Of a stretch of 34,394 nt of DNA, positions 1 to 8,417 are shown one piece after another. The position numbers and the translations under genes are program-made. Source of the stretch: Candidatus Uhrbacteria bacterium. Lineage in GTDB: Bacteria; Patescibacteriota; Patescibacteriia; UBA9934. The notes beneath the pieces are model-generated. The model did no database searches. It saw nothing but the letters and a program-made list of their open reading frames with translations, and had not been told where the DNA came from. Where the stretch lies: the NCBI GenBank assembly GCA_943350635.1, contig CALRAI010000010.1, positions 1-34,394 of the forward strand. Direction: 5' to 3'. Numbering within the stretch: the stretch's first letter is position 1; each line of letters begins with the position of its first letter.

Positions 1-560
1 AGCCCCTTTCCAAACGACAACGTCATGATGGCACGTAAATCTTGTCCTTGTTGCATGGCAGAAAGCACAAGCAAAATAAGCATCGCAATAATATCTTGTA
101 CGATAAGCATTCCCACCGCAATTCGTCCGTATAATCGATCAAGATCCTCCTTATCCGTCAGCAGCTTCACGATGATAATTGTGGACGAGAAGGAAAACGC
201 AACACCAAGAAAAATCGCTGTCGGCAATGGCACGCCAAGCGCCAAGGCAATACTCGTTCCAATGATCGACGTAGCAATCACCTGCGCCGATCCGGCGATA
301 AGCGCAACTCTCCCAACGTCACGAACATTCCGCCAATTCAAATTGAGTCCAACGATAAACAACAAGAACGCAATACCAATAGAGGACATCGTTTCAAACA
401 CCTCCACCGATTTCGTGAGTCCAAACAACCCCGGCCCCACCACAATCCCCGTAGCAATATACGCAATAATCAACGGTTGACGAAGCTTATACGCAATGAG
501 CGAAAATACTCCCGCCGTCATCATCACCGCTGCAATTTCAAGAAAGAGGGAGTTGATCAT
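1..560 (-). CDS. Cation:proton antiporter (CPA2/Kef-type), N-terminal part, truncated by window edge
   Basis: Reverse strand from ATG at 560 reads MINSLFLEIAAVMMTAGVFSLIAYKLRQPLIIAYIATGIVVGPGLFGLTKSVEVFETMSSIGIAFLLFIVGLNLNWRNVRD..., a typical Kef/NhaA-like CPA2 N-terminus. It is open to the edge, so it is absent from the ORF track. It overlaps the upstream stop by ATGA. Confidence 0.9.
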   Translation of the reverse strand, partial: MINSLFLEIAAVMMTAGVFSLIAYKLRQPLIIAYIATGIVVGPGLFGLTKSVEVFETMSSIGIAFLLFIVGLNLNWRNVRDVGRVALIAGSAQVIATSIIGTSIALALGVPLPTAIFLGVAFSFSSTIIIVKLLTDKEDLDRLYGRIAVGMLIVQDIIAMLILLVLSAMQQGQDLRAIMTLSFGKG

Positions 561-2545
561 ATATTTCCATAACTCCAATCACGATATTCATTCTTATACG
601 CAAATTGCCATTCCGGATCGCGCCCATACTCTCCACCATACGTTAAAATCCCACCGGAATGGAATATCGCCTCAACAATGGTGCTCGCTTTTTGTACGGC
701 AGGATTCATCATTCCAGCTCCTGCTATTGCTCGCTGTATCGCAACAAGATCCGGAACAATACTTGGTCGTGGCCCATCGGTAGAGATACTCAAAATTTCT
801 TTTCCTCCAGCATCACCAACCACAAAATCACGTTCTTGTTCGAACATGGGCGCCTTTTGAATCTTTTCCCGCAAATCTTCGTCGAGTGCGCCAGCAAGAT
901 CCACGGCAATACATCGACGATCCTCAGCTTCAGATATTGTGCGGGTTCGCAAGAGTTCCTCAGGAAAAATACCAAAAAACTGCAAAGAACGGATCGCAGC
1001 GGTCGCAGCAGATAGATACACCGGATCCTGTTCCTCATCGATAAGTTCTGCTCCATTGCCTGAAATATACTTTTCTAGGAGTCCTCGTATATACCCATCA
1101 TCATCGTAACCTTTGAACGTTCCGCTCCGAACAAAATTCAAAAACGCACGATCAAAAGACTGAAACATGCTATCAGCCATTCTTTGAGCACCTCCCCGCG
1201 TACCTGGGAATGTTTTGGGTAGAATATTCGTTACAAATTCCTTACGCGCAATCCTCAGTGCTCCAAGCGCACGAACAGACTGATCCTCATGCAAAAGATT
1301 TCTCACGGTAAACAACACATCATTCACTGCCTTTGTTGGTTTTCCGTGTTCGGTGCGCATTGCTGAAACAGCCTGTAGCATGTTCTCAAGATCACCGTGA
1401 AAAAACGCGTCTGGGACTTCAGAATTCTCAATAAGTGCATTCCAAATTGCGTTAATTTTTTCCCGCTCTTCACTGCGCTCTTTTTCCTGAATACTCCGAT
1501 CGTCCACCGGAACCTCAACAGGAACAGATCCATCACGCTCGAATATTTTCTGCATCGCACCACGAACACCAGTAATACGCGATTGAACAACCGCATGAAC
1601 TTTCTGATCAATCTTCAACGATTCTTCAACCAACTTTTGCGCTTCTGCAGGAGTAAGAAATCGAAATTCTGCTTTTTTGTAGCCATCGTCGTCTTCAACT
1701 TTTTTATACAAAATACTTCCATCTGGCATGATCTTTACTTCGTCATCGCCACATCCATATACTCGCAGTACCGAAAGCGCAGGAATACGTCTCGTATATG
1801 GATGGTATTCGAAGAGTGTTTTCATCGCATGCTCATCGGTAATATCCGGAAGATTTTCGACCGCCTCCTGCAGCGCCCAATATTCCTTCTCCTCAGCATC
1901 CGTTCGCGCATCCTCCATGCGCTCCAATCCCGCAAGTCGACGCTTCGTCCGCTCAATCGCTTGTGGATCAGAAAGCTGACGGAGTGTTTCCAGCACTTCC
2001 GAATTTTCTTCATTTGGTGCATCGGTATGATTCTCGCGCTTATACGCAACAAGCGTTTTCAGCATGGCAATTCCGGCTTGCGTACGACGATCAATCACTT
2101 CTCGTGCGGCAGTATCTTTCGTTTCCGACTCCTGCAATACACGACGTGCTTCGCCAGGTGTCAGCGCTCGATACACAACCTTGTCAACATCGTAATCCAT
2201 GGTGACTTCTCTCGAAAGCACCAAACCATTTTGAACAATTTTTATGCCGTCACGATAATAATTGCCTACATTCGCCAACTCAACGGTTGGAACTGCGTCA
2301 TCAATTTCATTCCACAACGATTCTCCAGAAACATTCTCCTCCATCTGCTCAATACGCTCCGCCAAACGGGCACATTCCGCAATTTCCTCCCGTGTTGCGT
2401 CCTTGTTCAACGACTCTAAGAACGCGAATCGCTCTTGCGCATCTTGCAATTCACGCAACGCAGTAAACGAAGCATATCGTGTGTCATTTTGATCCTTTAC
2501 CGGACTTTGTGTAAGCGGAATCTTCGGAAGATCAAAACGCGACAT
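557..2545 (-). CDS. Hypothetical protein, 662 aa, acidic/helical, with an internal duplicated module
   Basis: Long ORF with ATGA overlap to the antiporter; no family recognised. Two similar internal segments (about aa 60-170 and 205-338). Confidence 0.8.
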   Translation of the reverse strand: MSRFDLPKIPLTQSPVKDQNDTRYASFTALRELQDAQERFAFLESLNKDATREEIAECARLAERIEQMEENVSGESLWNEIDDAVPTVELANVGNYYRDGIKIVQNGLVLSREVTMDYDVDKVVYRALTPGEARRVLQESETKDTAAREVIDRRTQAGIAMLKTLVAYKRENHTDAPNEENSEVLETLRQLSDPQAIERTKRRLAGLERMEDARTDAEEKEYWALQEAVENLPDITDEHAMKTLFEYHPYTRRIPALSVLRVYGCGDDEVKIMPDGSILYKKVEDDDGYKKAEFRFLTPAEAQKLVEESLKIDQKVHAVVQSRITGVRGAMQKIFERDGSVPVEVPVDDRSIQEKERSEEREKINAIWNALIENSEVPDAFFHGDLENMLQAVSAMRTEHGKPTKAVNDVLFTVRNLLHEDQSVRALGALRIARKEFVTNILPKTFPGTRGGAQRMADSMFQSFDRAFLNFVRSGTFKGYDDDGYIRGLLEKYISGNGAELIDEEQDPVYLSAATAAIRSLQFFGIFPEELLRTRTISEAEDRRCIAVDLAGALDEDLREKIQKAPMFEQERDFVVGDAGGKEILSISTDGPRPSIVPDLVAIQRAIAGAGMMNPAVQKASTIVEAIFHSGGILTYGGEYGRDPEWQFAYKNEYRDWSYGNI

Positions 2546-2584
2546 ACATCAACAAAGAAAAATATATTCAAATCATAACACAAA

Positions 2585-2633
2585 CACGCACCCGAACCGC
2601 TGGCCCGGATGGCGTTTGCGGTGCAGGTGCGTG
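2585..2633 (-). terminator. Hairpin downstream of the GC-rich orphan gene, candidate terminator
   Basis: CACGCACC (2585-2592) pairs with GGTGCGTG (2626-2633); inner ACCGC (2596-2600) pairs with GCGGT (2618-2622). The minus strand downstream is moderately T-rich. Confidence 0.45.
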
Positions 2634-2636
2634 GCG

Positions 2637-3166
2637 TTAGGAAAAGCTTGCAAGCTCCTCCTCCGTAGTACCGATGTAACTTGGCGGAAGATCCCAGATA
2701 CGAAGTGCCTCCAGGATCTCTTCACGCTGGCTTTTCGCGGAGAACAGAAACTCGTCGTCCACGTATTCGCCGTACTCTGGATCGACGAGCGGTTGACCGA
2801 GCTCCTTCTGCAGTTTGCGAGCCCGAAGGCGCGTGAGCAGACCGTGGCCGTACGAGCATCGCGATCCCGCAGCACACGAAGCGCAAGGCCTTGCGCATAC
2901 TGGATCTGACTCGCCCGAAAGTCACCGCTGTCCGTGAGGGCATTCATCATGCGGCCAAGGCTCCGTCGATCCTCGTCCCGAGAAAAGACTCCCCCGCCCG
3001 TACCAAACCTTCCTCGCTCGAACCACTCCACATAGTCATTCAGCGTGCGCGGCTCCTGAACCGATTCGGAACGCGGAACCGCAATCGCTGCACTCGAGCT
3101 TTCGCTCTTCGCTTTTCCAGTACCGAACCCGAACATTGCAGAGAAGAAGCGGACGAAACGAACCAT
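2637..3166 (-). CDS. Hypothetical protein of GC-rich cassette, apparently interrupted by a -1 frameshift near 2843
   Basis: ORF 2573..3166 reads sensibly to ...LRVLRDRDARTATV. It then continues sensibly only in the -1 frame: GLLTRLRARKLQKELGQPLVDPEYGEYVDDEFLFSAKSQREEILEALRIWDLPPSYIGTTEEELASFS*, with TAA at 2637-2639. SD-like GGAGTC lies before ATG. Confidence 0.6.
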
Positions 3167-3222
3167 GAAGACTCCATGAGGGGGGAAAACCGAACGCCCA
3201 AGATTAGCACAAAAAATACAAA

Positions 3223-3285
3223 AGCGCCAGGATTAGCCGACGCTCTTGGAACGATTGAACGTTCTGAGCGACGGATCCTGGCGCT
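3223..3285 (-). terminator. Rho-independent terminator
   Basis: 11 bp perfect stem AGCGCCAGGAT (3223-3233) / ATCCTGGCGCT (3275-3285) with an inner stem. On the minus strand it is followed by TTTTGTATTTTTT, just after the stop at 3311. Confidence 0.75.
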
Positions 3286-3310
3286 GCGTGACGTACCGAC
3301 CTAAAGGCCT

Positions 3311-4081
3311 CTATCCCCGGGCGTCCATGAGGAGCCCCACACCCTGCGCAGGGCGCTGGCCGCGCTGCGTCCAGTTCCAGTTCAGGTACACCATGGACTG
3401 GCCGCCGTAGAGGCTGTGGTGCACTTCCCAGCGCGGCACGTCATTCCACTCGCCGTTGCCCCTAGGCGAGTACTCCGCCCCGGCACACTCCATGCTGAGC
3501 GTGGGAATCTGCTTGTGACAGGTGTCGCCAGACGTGCGCACGGCGTGAAGGAACTGTGTGAGGACGAGGAGCCCCGTACCCGGATCGATCAGCTTGGCCT
3601 GCGGCATGCCGCTGCGGTACATCACCTTTCGCACTTCGTCGGTGGAATTCCCGATGGTGATGGCGCCCAGGCTAAAGTGTGCTGGGATGAGCACGTCCTT
3701 CTTGCCCTCGAACAGAGAAGCGTAGTGGGCGTTCGGGATGAACCGGTAGTGCTCCGGATCCATCACGCAGTCCGTCCGCACCACGAAACCAAGATCGGCA
3801 AGCACCTCCCGGCACACGGCGATGTCGTCTGCGAGCATCAAATACGGCGCCTCAACCTCGGCCGCGGTGCGAGAAGGAACGAACACGATACCGTCCCAGT
3901 TCCCCTTACCAGCCAAGGCACGCTGCACACCAAGATGATGCGGGTTCACCGCCATCCCCGGGAACATCTGCCCCAGGAGCTTGACGGTGCTCGGCTTCCC
4001 GAACAAAAGTCCGGGAACGAGATACCGGTAGTAGGCGGTCTGCACGAAGGTAGGGTCGACGGGATTCGGGAACGGGTGCAT
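3311..4081 (-). CDS. Hypothetical protein, about 257 aa, GC-rich orphan
   Basis: Start MHPFPNPVDPTFVQTAYYRYLVPG at 4081, preceded by SD-like GGAGAC; followed by a strong terminator. No family recognised. Confidence 0.7.
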   Translation of the reverse strand: MHPFPNPVDPTFVQTAYYRYLVPGLLFGKPSTVKLLGQMFPGMAVNPHHLGVQRALAGKGNWDGIVFVPSRTAAEVEAPYLMLADDIAVCREVLADLGFVVRTDCVMDPEHYRFIPNAHYASLFEGKKDVLIPAHFSLGAITIGNSTDEVRKVMYRSGMPQAKLIDPGTGLLVLTQFLHAVRTSGDTCHKQIPTLSMECAGAEYSPRGNGEWNDVPRWEVHHSLYGGQSMVYLNWNWTQRGQRPAQGVGLLMDARG

Positions 4082-4150
4082 GAAGTCTCCAGGAAATACG
4101 AGGTTATCCAAAACAAAACAGAAACAACGAACCAAAAAGAGTACCCGAAA

Positions 4151-5275
4151 TTAGCAGATTCGTCCAGCTCGAAGTCCCTGAACCGTGCGCATATACTGAG
4201 AAATCTCTGCAGCAGAAGCCTTTGCACGAGCAACAAGCTTTTCGAGTTTTCGAAGCTTCTTTTCGTAATACACTCCCCCACGTGCTTTGGCGCGCTCGAG
4301 TGCAAGAATACCCTTGGCAAACCTTGCCTCAAACATTCCACGATCAAACACGCCTTTCACAATTCTTTTCTTCATTAAGGCCTCAATCGGAGGCTTTCGA
4401 ATTCCCCGAACAAGCCCAAAAACACTCAATGCTTTCAATACATAAAAGCTTACGTCAAATTCCCACCAATAAAATCCTTGATTCGTACTAGATCGATAAT
4501 GATGGTGATTATTATGCCAGCCTTCACCAAGCGTAATCATGGCAAGCAACCAGTTATTCCTGCTGGTATCCGTCGTTGCAAACCGACGATTCCCAAAAAC
4601 ATGGGCAAGAGAGTTGATAGTAAACACTCCATGATACAGCAAAATTGTCGACAAAAAGAATCCAACGACGAGTGCACTCGGCCCACCAACGAGAAAAATC
4701 CCAAGCGCAAGAATTGTAGGAGGAACAAGTGAATACCGATCAAGCCACACCAATTCAGGGTACATCGTAAAATCCTTAATCCTGTCCTCGGGCGTTGCTT
4801 TAAATTTGTCGCTCAAAAACCAACCTATATGACTCCACCAAAACCCTTTGCGCGGAGAATGAATATCCTGTGGTTGATCGGCATACAGGTGATGATCTCT
4901 ATGATGACCCGCCCACCACAACACCCCCTTCTGCGCTGCTAAGGATCCTCCCAACGCCATTACGAATTGCATCCCTCGGCCAAGCTTGTAGGATCGATGC
5001 GCAAAATAGCGATGATACCCGGCAGTAATAAAAAACATGCGCGCAACGTACAGCACCGCACACAACACCACGCTCCCCCAAGTAATACCAGTAAACACAA
5101 TCAAAAACGGTACAAGATGCATGGCGAAGAATGGTATCGACGCAATCCAATTCACACGTTCATCCGCGTTACGAACCATATCCATTGCCATAGACAACGA
5201 GTGTAACACGGAACACTCGATTCGATCTTTGACCATTTCTCTCCATTTTCGTATACTACCTCCGTTCATCTTCAC
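4151..5275 (-). CDS. Membrane fatty-acid (acyl-CoA/acyl-lipid delta-9-type) desaturase
   Basis: Three histidine boxes: HRYFAH, HHRDHH, HNNHHH. Hydrophobic segments are spaced as in the desaturase family. Has a Lys/Ala-rich C-terminal extension. Confidence 0.93.
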   Translation of the reverse strand: MKMNGGSIRKWREMVKDRIECSVLHSLSMAMDMVRNADERVNWIASIPFFAMHLVPFLIVFTGITWGSVVLCAVLYVARMFFITAGYHRYFAHRSYKLGRGMQFVMALGGSLAAQKGVLWWAGHHRDHHLYADQPQDIHSPRKGFWWSHIGWFLSDKFKATPEDRIKDFTMYPELVWLDRYSLVPPTILALGIFLVGGPSALVVGFFLSTILLYHGVFTINSLAHVFGNRRFATTDTSRNNWLLAMITLGEGWHNNHHHYRSSTNQGFYWWEFDVSFYVLKALSVFGLVRGIRKPPIEALMKKRIVKGVFDRGMFEARFAKGILALERAKARGGVYYEKKLRKLEKLVARAKASAAEISQYMRTVQGLRAGRIC

Positions 5276-5277
5276 CC

Positions 5278-5352
5278 GGCTCTATCGTCTAACGGTTAGG
5301 ACAGTGGCTTCTCAAGCCATCAATCCGGGTTCGATTCCCGGTAGAGTCACCA
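5278..5352 (+). tRNA. tRNA-Glu (anticodon CTC), CCA encoded
   Basis: GGCTCTA/TAGAGTC acceptor stem, D-arm TCGTCTAACGGTTAGGA, anticodon loop TTCTCAA (CTC), T-arm CCGGGTTCGATTCCCGG, discriminator A then CCA (5350-5352). Confidence 0.95.
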
Positions 5353-5353
5353 G

Positions 5354-5387
5354 AAAAAACATCCACTTTTGTGGGTGTTTTTTCTTT
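5354..5387. terminator. Bidirectional Rho-independent terminator (tRNA-Glu and higA)
   Basis: ACATCCAC-TTTT-GTGGGTGT stem flanked by an A-run upstream and a T-run downstream, so it works on both strands. Sits between the convergent tRNA and higA. Confidence 0.8.
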
Positions 5388-5391
5388 ATAT

Positions 5392-5697
5392 TTATGCAGG
5401 AGTGAGTGTGTAGTGATGTACCTCTTTTTCAATACGCTTTCCTGATAAGGCGTGCTCAATCAATAAATCATATCGTGATTGCAGGTTTGTCCAAAACTCT
5501 GCCGACGTTCCAAAATATGCAGCGAATCTCAACGCAGTATCAGCAGAAACCGCACGATTGCCATGAACAATTTCGTTGATTCGACGTGCAGGAACATGAA
5601 TATCTTTCGCAAGGCGATATTCCGTAAGAGTAAGCGGCTTCAAAAATTCCTCAAGAAGAATTTCCCCTGGATGAATTGGCGTTATTTTTGCAGTCAT
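5392..5697 (-). CDS. higA: HigA-family XRE antitoxin
   Basis: IHPGEILLEEFLKPL...VPARRINEIVHGNRAVSADTALRFAAYFGTSAEFWTNLQSRYDL, the classical HigA signature. Confidence 0.95.
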   Translation of the reverse strand: MTAKITPIHPGEILLEEFLKPLTLTEYRLAKDIHVPARRINEIVHGNRAVSADTALRFAAYFGTSAEFWTNLQSRYDLLIEHALSGKRIEKEVHHYTLTPA

Positions 5698-5705
5698 ACA
5701 TTGGA

Positions 5706-5984
5706 TTAATGATAATCTTCAATTTGAACATTATAGGCATTTCCGTCTCTCCACATAAAACACACTCGCCATCGATCGTTGATTCTGATACTGAAATATT
5801 CCGCTCGCTTTCCTTTAAGTTTTTCGAGCCTGTTTCCTGGTGGCACCTTTAGATCAATAACTGAAACTGCTGCATGAATCATTTCCAATTTCCGTAATGC
5901 AATGCGCTCAAACTTCTCAAAATGCTTACTATGGTCATGACGAAAAAGTAATTCTGTTTCCTCACTTCCAAATGTTTGAATCAT
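5706..5984 (-). CDS. higB: HigB-family (RelE-like) mRNA interferase toxin
   Basis: MIQTFGSEETELLFRHDHSKHFEKFERIALRKLEMIHAAVSVIDLKVPPGNRLEKLKGKRAEYFSIRINDRWRVCFMW. Toxin-first order as in higBA. Internal Met start chosen over the ORF start at 6038. Confidence 0.93.
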   Translation of the reverse strand: MIQTFGSEETELLFRHDHSKHFEKFERIALRKLEMIHAAVSVIDLKVPPGNRLEKLKGKRAEYFSIRINDRWRVCFMWRDGNAYNVQIEDYH

Positions 5985-6044
5985 AGGACGAAACACGTAT
6001 ACTATAAATATGATAACGCTATACGTTACTACTGTCAAAAATAT

Positions 6045-6494
6045 ATGCCTACAAGCACATCATTCACAGTTCCCGAATACGAAATTTCCTTCGATACCAT
6101 GCGAAGCAGTGGTTCTGGCGGACAAAGCGTGAACACTACAGATTCGGCAGTGCGGGGCACGTGGAATATCAGCAAAGGGTTTATCGGTACACCTGATGAA
6201 AAAGCTCGTGTCATCGATTTCCTCCAAAAACATCGACCAAGCCACATAAAAACCAACGACGATGGTGATATTCTTCTCGTCGCAAAGTCTCAAACACAAA
6301 AATCACAGCTCCAAAACAAAGGGCACGTGCTTGATCGAATGCATGCGCTGATGCACGAGGCGCTCGCGATTCGTGTGAAACGAATTGAAACTATACCAAG
6401 GCGTGTCAAACGAAAACTGGACAGAAAAAGACTCGACGCAAAGTCGCACACAGCGCGCATCAAAAAACTCAGGAATTCGTCAAAAATCGACTAA
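6045..6494 (+). CDS. arfB: Peptide-chain-release-factor-like protein, ArfB/YaeJ type (ribosome rescue)
   Basis: RSSGSGGQSVNTTDSAVRGTWNI contains the GGQ motif; lacks a codon-recognition domain; has a basic Lys/Arg-rich C-terminal tail. Confidence 0.88.
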   Translation: MPTSTSFTVPEYEISFDTMRSSGSGGQSVNTTDSAVRGTWNISKGFIGTPDEKARVIDFLQKHRPSHIKTNDDGDILLVAKSQTQKSQLQNKGHVLDRMHALMHEALAIRVKRIETIPRRVKRKLDRKRLDAKSHTARIKKLRNSSKID

Positions 6495-6539
6495 GGGCCG
6501 AAGAAGGGTCCGTCAACTTATCCTCAGACAGTATTGCAT

Positions 6540-6574
6540 AATGATCCACTCGGCTTTATCGTAAGTGGATCATT
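6540..6574 (+). promoter_or_regulatory. Hairpin between arfB and glmS (arfB terminator or glmS leader element)
   Basis: AATGATCCACT (6540-6550) / AGTGGATCATT (6564-6574), 11 bp perfect inverted repeat with a 13 nt loop, 20 nt upstream of the glmS ATG. Confidence 0.5.
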
Positions 6575-6593
6575 TGCTATTCAATACAAGAAT

Positions 6594-8417
6594 ATGTGTG
6601 GAATCATTGGGGTGGTTGGTGACGCAAACAGTGTCAATACAATTATTGACGGGTTATCGATACTTGAAAGCAGAGGCTACGATTCTGCCGGAGTCGCCAC
6701 CATTGGAAACGACGGAACAATCATCACCACAAAATTCGCGAGCGGCGTAGCACCAGATGCAATCGCCAAGCTGCGAGAACACGTCGGCGACCATGCACAA
6801 CATCAATTCGGTATAGGCCACACCCGATGGGCCACCCACGGAGGAAAAACAGATCAGAACGCACACCCACACTGGGACGATAAAAAACGCATTGCCCTTG
6901 TACACAACGGCGTCATCGAGAATTCGCATGCGCTGCGTTCGGAGATCGAAGCCACGGGAATTACATTCCGATCGCAAACCGACACGGAAGTTATTGCACA
7001 ACTCGTTGGAACATTTCTTGACCGTGGCGAAATGCTCGACGTTGCCGTTAAGCACGCTCTCGCACGACTCGAAGGCACGTGGGGAATCGCAATCGTGTCG
7101 TCGATCATGCCAAACACCATCATCGCTGCACGAAACGGTAGTCCACTCGTTATTGGCGTTGGCAAAGGCACAATGTACGTAGCCAGCGAACCAGCCGCAT
7201 TCAACAATCACACGCGAGAGTTCATCGCGCTCCAAAATGGCGAGTTTGCAATGGTTACCCCAACAGGAACCACACTCGCCACATCCCGAATCGAGCTCGC
7301 TGAAGAAGAAGTTATCGAACTCTCCCCCGCACCATTTCCTCATTGGACTATCAAAGAAATCATGGAACAACCCGAGGCGCTCCAGCGAACACTCAATCAC
7401 GGAGCCCGTCTCCCATCCGATCTAGATGTAAAGCTCGGAGGCCTCGATCGAAACAAGGATGCATTGCTCGGCATCAAGCATCTCGTGATTGCTGCATGTG
7501 GAACATCACTTCATGCGGGAATGTATGGCGCATTGGCCATGCGGGCACTCAAAGCATTCGATACCGTCCAAGTGGTCGATGCCTCAGAAATCACTTCACA
7601 TCATTTTGCCCCGATCGGAGCCGGACTTCTCGTAATTTCTCAGTCCGGCGAAACCAAAGACACGCATCGTGCCGTGATTATCGCTCAAGATTGTGGCGTG
7701 CCAACATTTTCTGTAGTAAACGCCGTTGGATCGCTCATCGCTCGATCGACCAAGTGCGGAGTGTATCTCAACGCTGGCCGTGAACACGCGGTAGCATCAA
7801 CGAAGGCATTCAGCACCCAAGTTGTTGCACTAGAAATGATTGCCGCATGGTTTAGTCAACATCGCGGAACAGAAGCAGACCGTCGACGAAAACTCATCGA
7901 CGAACTTCGCCGCTTGCCAACACTCGTCACCATTGCACTCGGAACACAAGACGCATGCGCACGAATCGCCAAAACCCTCATCGACTCAGAACACTGCTTC
8001 GTTCTTGGAAAAGGCCCGTGTGAGGCAATCGCCAAGGAAGGCGCGCTCAAAATAAAAGAAATTACGTATCTCCACGCCGAAGGCTATGCTGGTGGAGCAC
8101 TCAAACACGGACCTTTTGCACTCATCACTGAAGGCACACCAGTAATCCTGTGTATCTTCGACGATCAACACGGCCAGCTTATGCGCACGGCCGCCGAAGA
8201 AGTCCGAGCTCGCGGAGCACGAACCATCATCATTACCGACAACCCAAAACTCGCCGAAGGCGTTGCCTCCGAAACAATTCTTGTCCCAAAAAACGGCGTG
8301 CTCACCGGCCTTGTTGCCAACATCCCCATGCAACTCCTTGCCTACGAGCTTGCCGTGCTCAAAGGCATCAACCCCGACCGCCCGCGAAATCTTGCAAAGG
8401 CAGTAACGGTGGATTAA
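6594..8417 (+). CDS. glmS: Glutamine-fructose-6-phosphate aminotransferase (isomerizing)
   Basis: MCGIIGVVG N-terminal Cys2 nucleophile, GHTRWATHG, two SIS domains, C-terminal AKAVTVD. Start set at the Cys2-containing Met. Confidence 0.97.
   Translation: MCGIIGVVGDANSVNTIIDGLSILESRGYDSAGVATIGNDGTIITTKFASGVAPDAIAKLREHVGDHAQHQFGIGHTRWATHGGKTDQNAHPHWDDKKRIALVHNGVIENSHALRSEIEATGITFRSQTDTEVIAQLVGTFLDRGEMLDVAVKHALARLEGTWGIAIVSSIMPNTIIAARNGSPLVIGVGKGTMYVASEPAAFNNHTREFIALQNGEFAMVTPTGTTLATSRIELAEEEVIELSPAPFPHWTIKEIMEQPEALQRTLNHGARLPSDLDVKLGGLDRNKDALLGIKHLVIAACGTSLHAGMYGALAMRALKAFDTVQVVDASEITSHHFAPIGAGLLVISQSGETKDTHRAVIIAQDCGVPTFSVVNAVGSLIARSTKCGVYLNAGREHAVASTKAFSTQVVALEMIAAWFSQHRGTEADRRRKLIDELRRLPTLVTIALGTQDACARIAKTLIDSEHCFVLGKGPCEAIAKEGALKIKEITYLHAEGYAGGALKHGPFALITEGTPVILCIFDDQHGQLMRTAAEEVRARGARTIIITDNPKLAEGVASETILVPKNGVLTGLVANIPMQLLAYELAVLKGINPDRPRNLAKAVTVD

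Noticed and set aside
25-480. Plus-strand 151 aa ORF at the left edge
   Set aside because: Antisense shadow of the Kef-type antiporter, whose minus-strand translation is clearly the real protein.
1397-2419. Plus-strand 340 aa ORF
   Set aside because: Antisense to the 662 aa minus-strand gene. Composition (rich in Ile/Asn/Arg/Phe) is typical of reverse-complement noise.
3416-4378. Plus-strand 320 aa ORF
   Set aside because: Runs antisense across two minus-strand genes including the desaturase; no recognisable motifs. GC-rich sequence naturally keeps antisense frames open.
6654-7400. Minus-strand 248 aa ORF inside glmS
   Set aside because: Antisense to unmistakable GlmS coding sequence.
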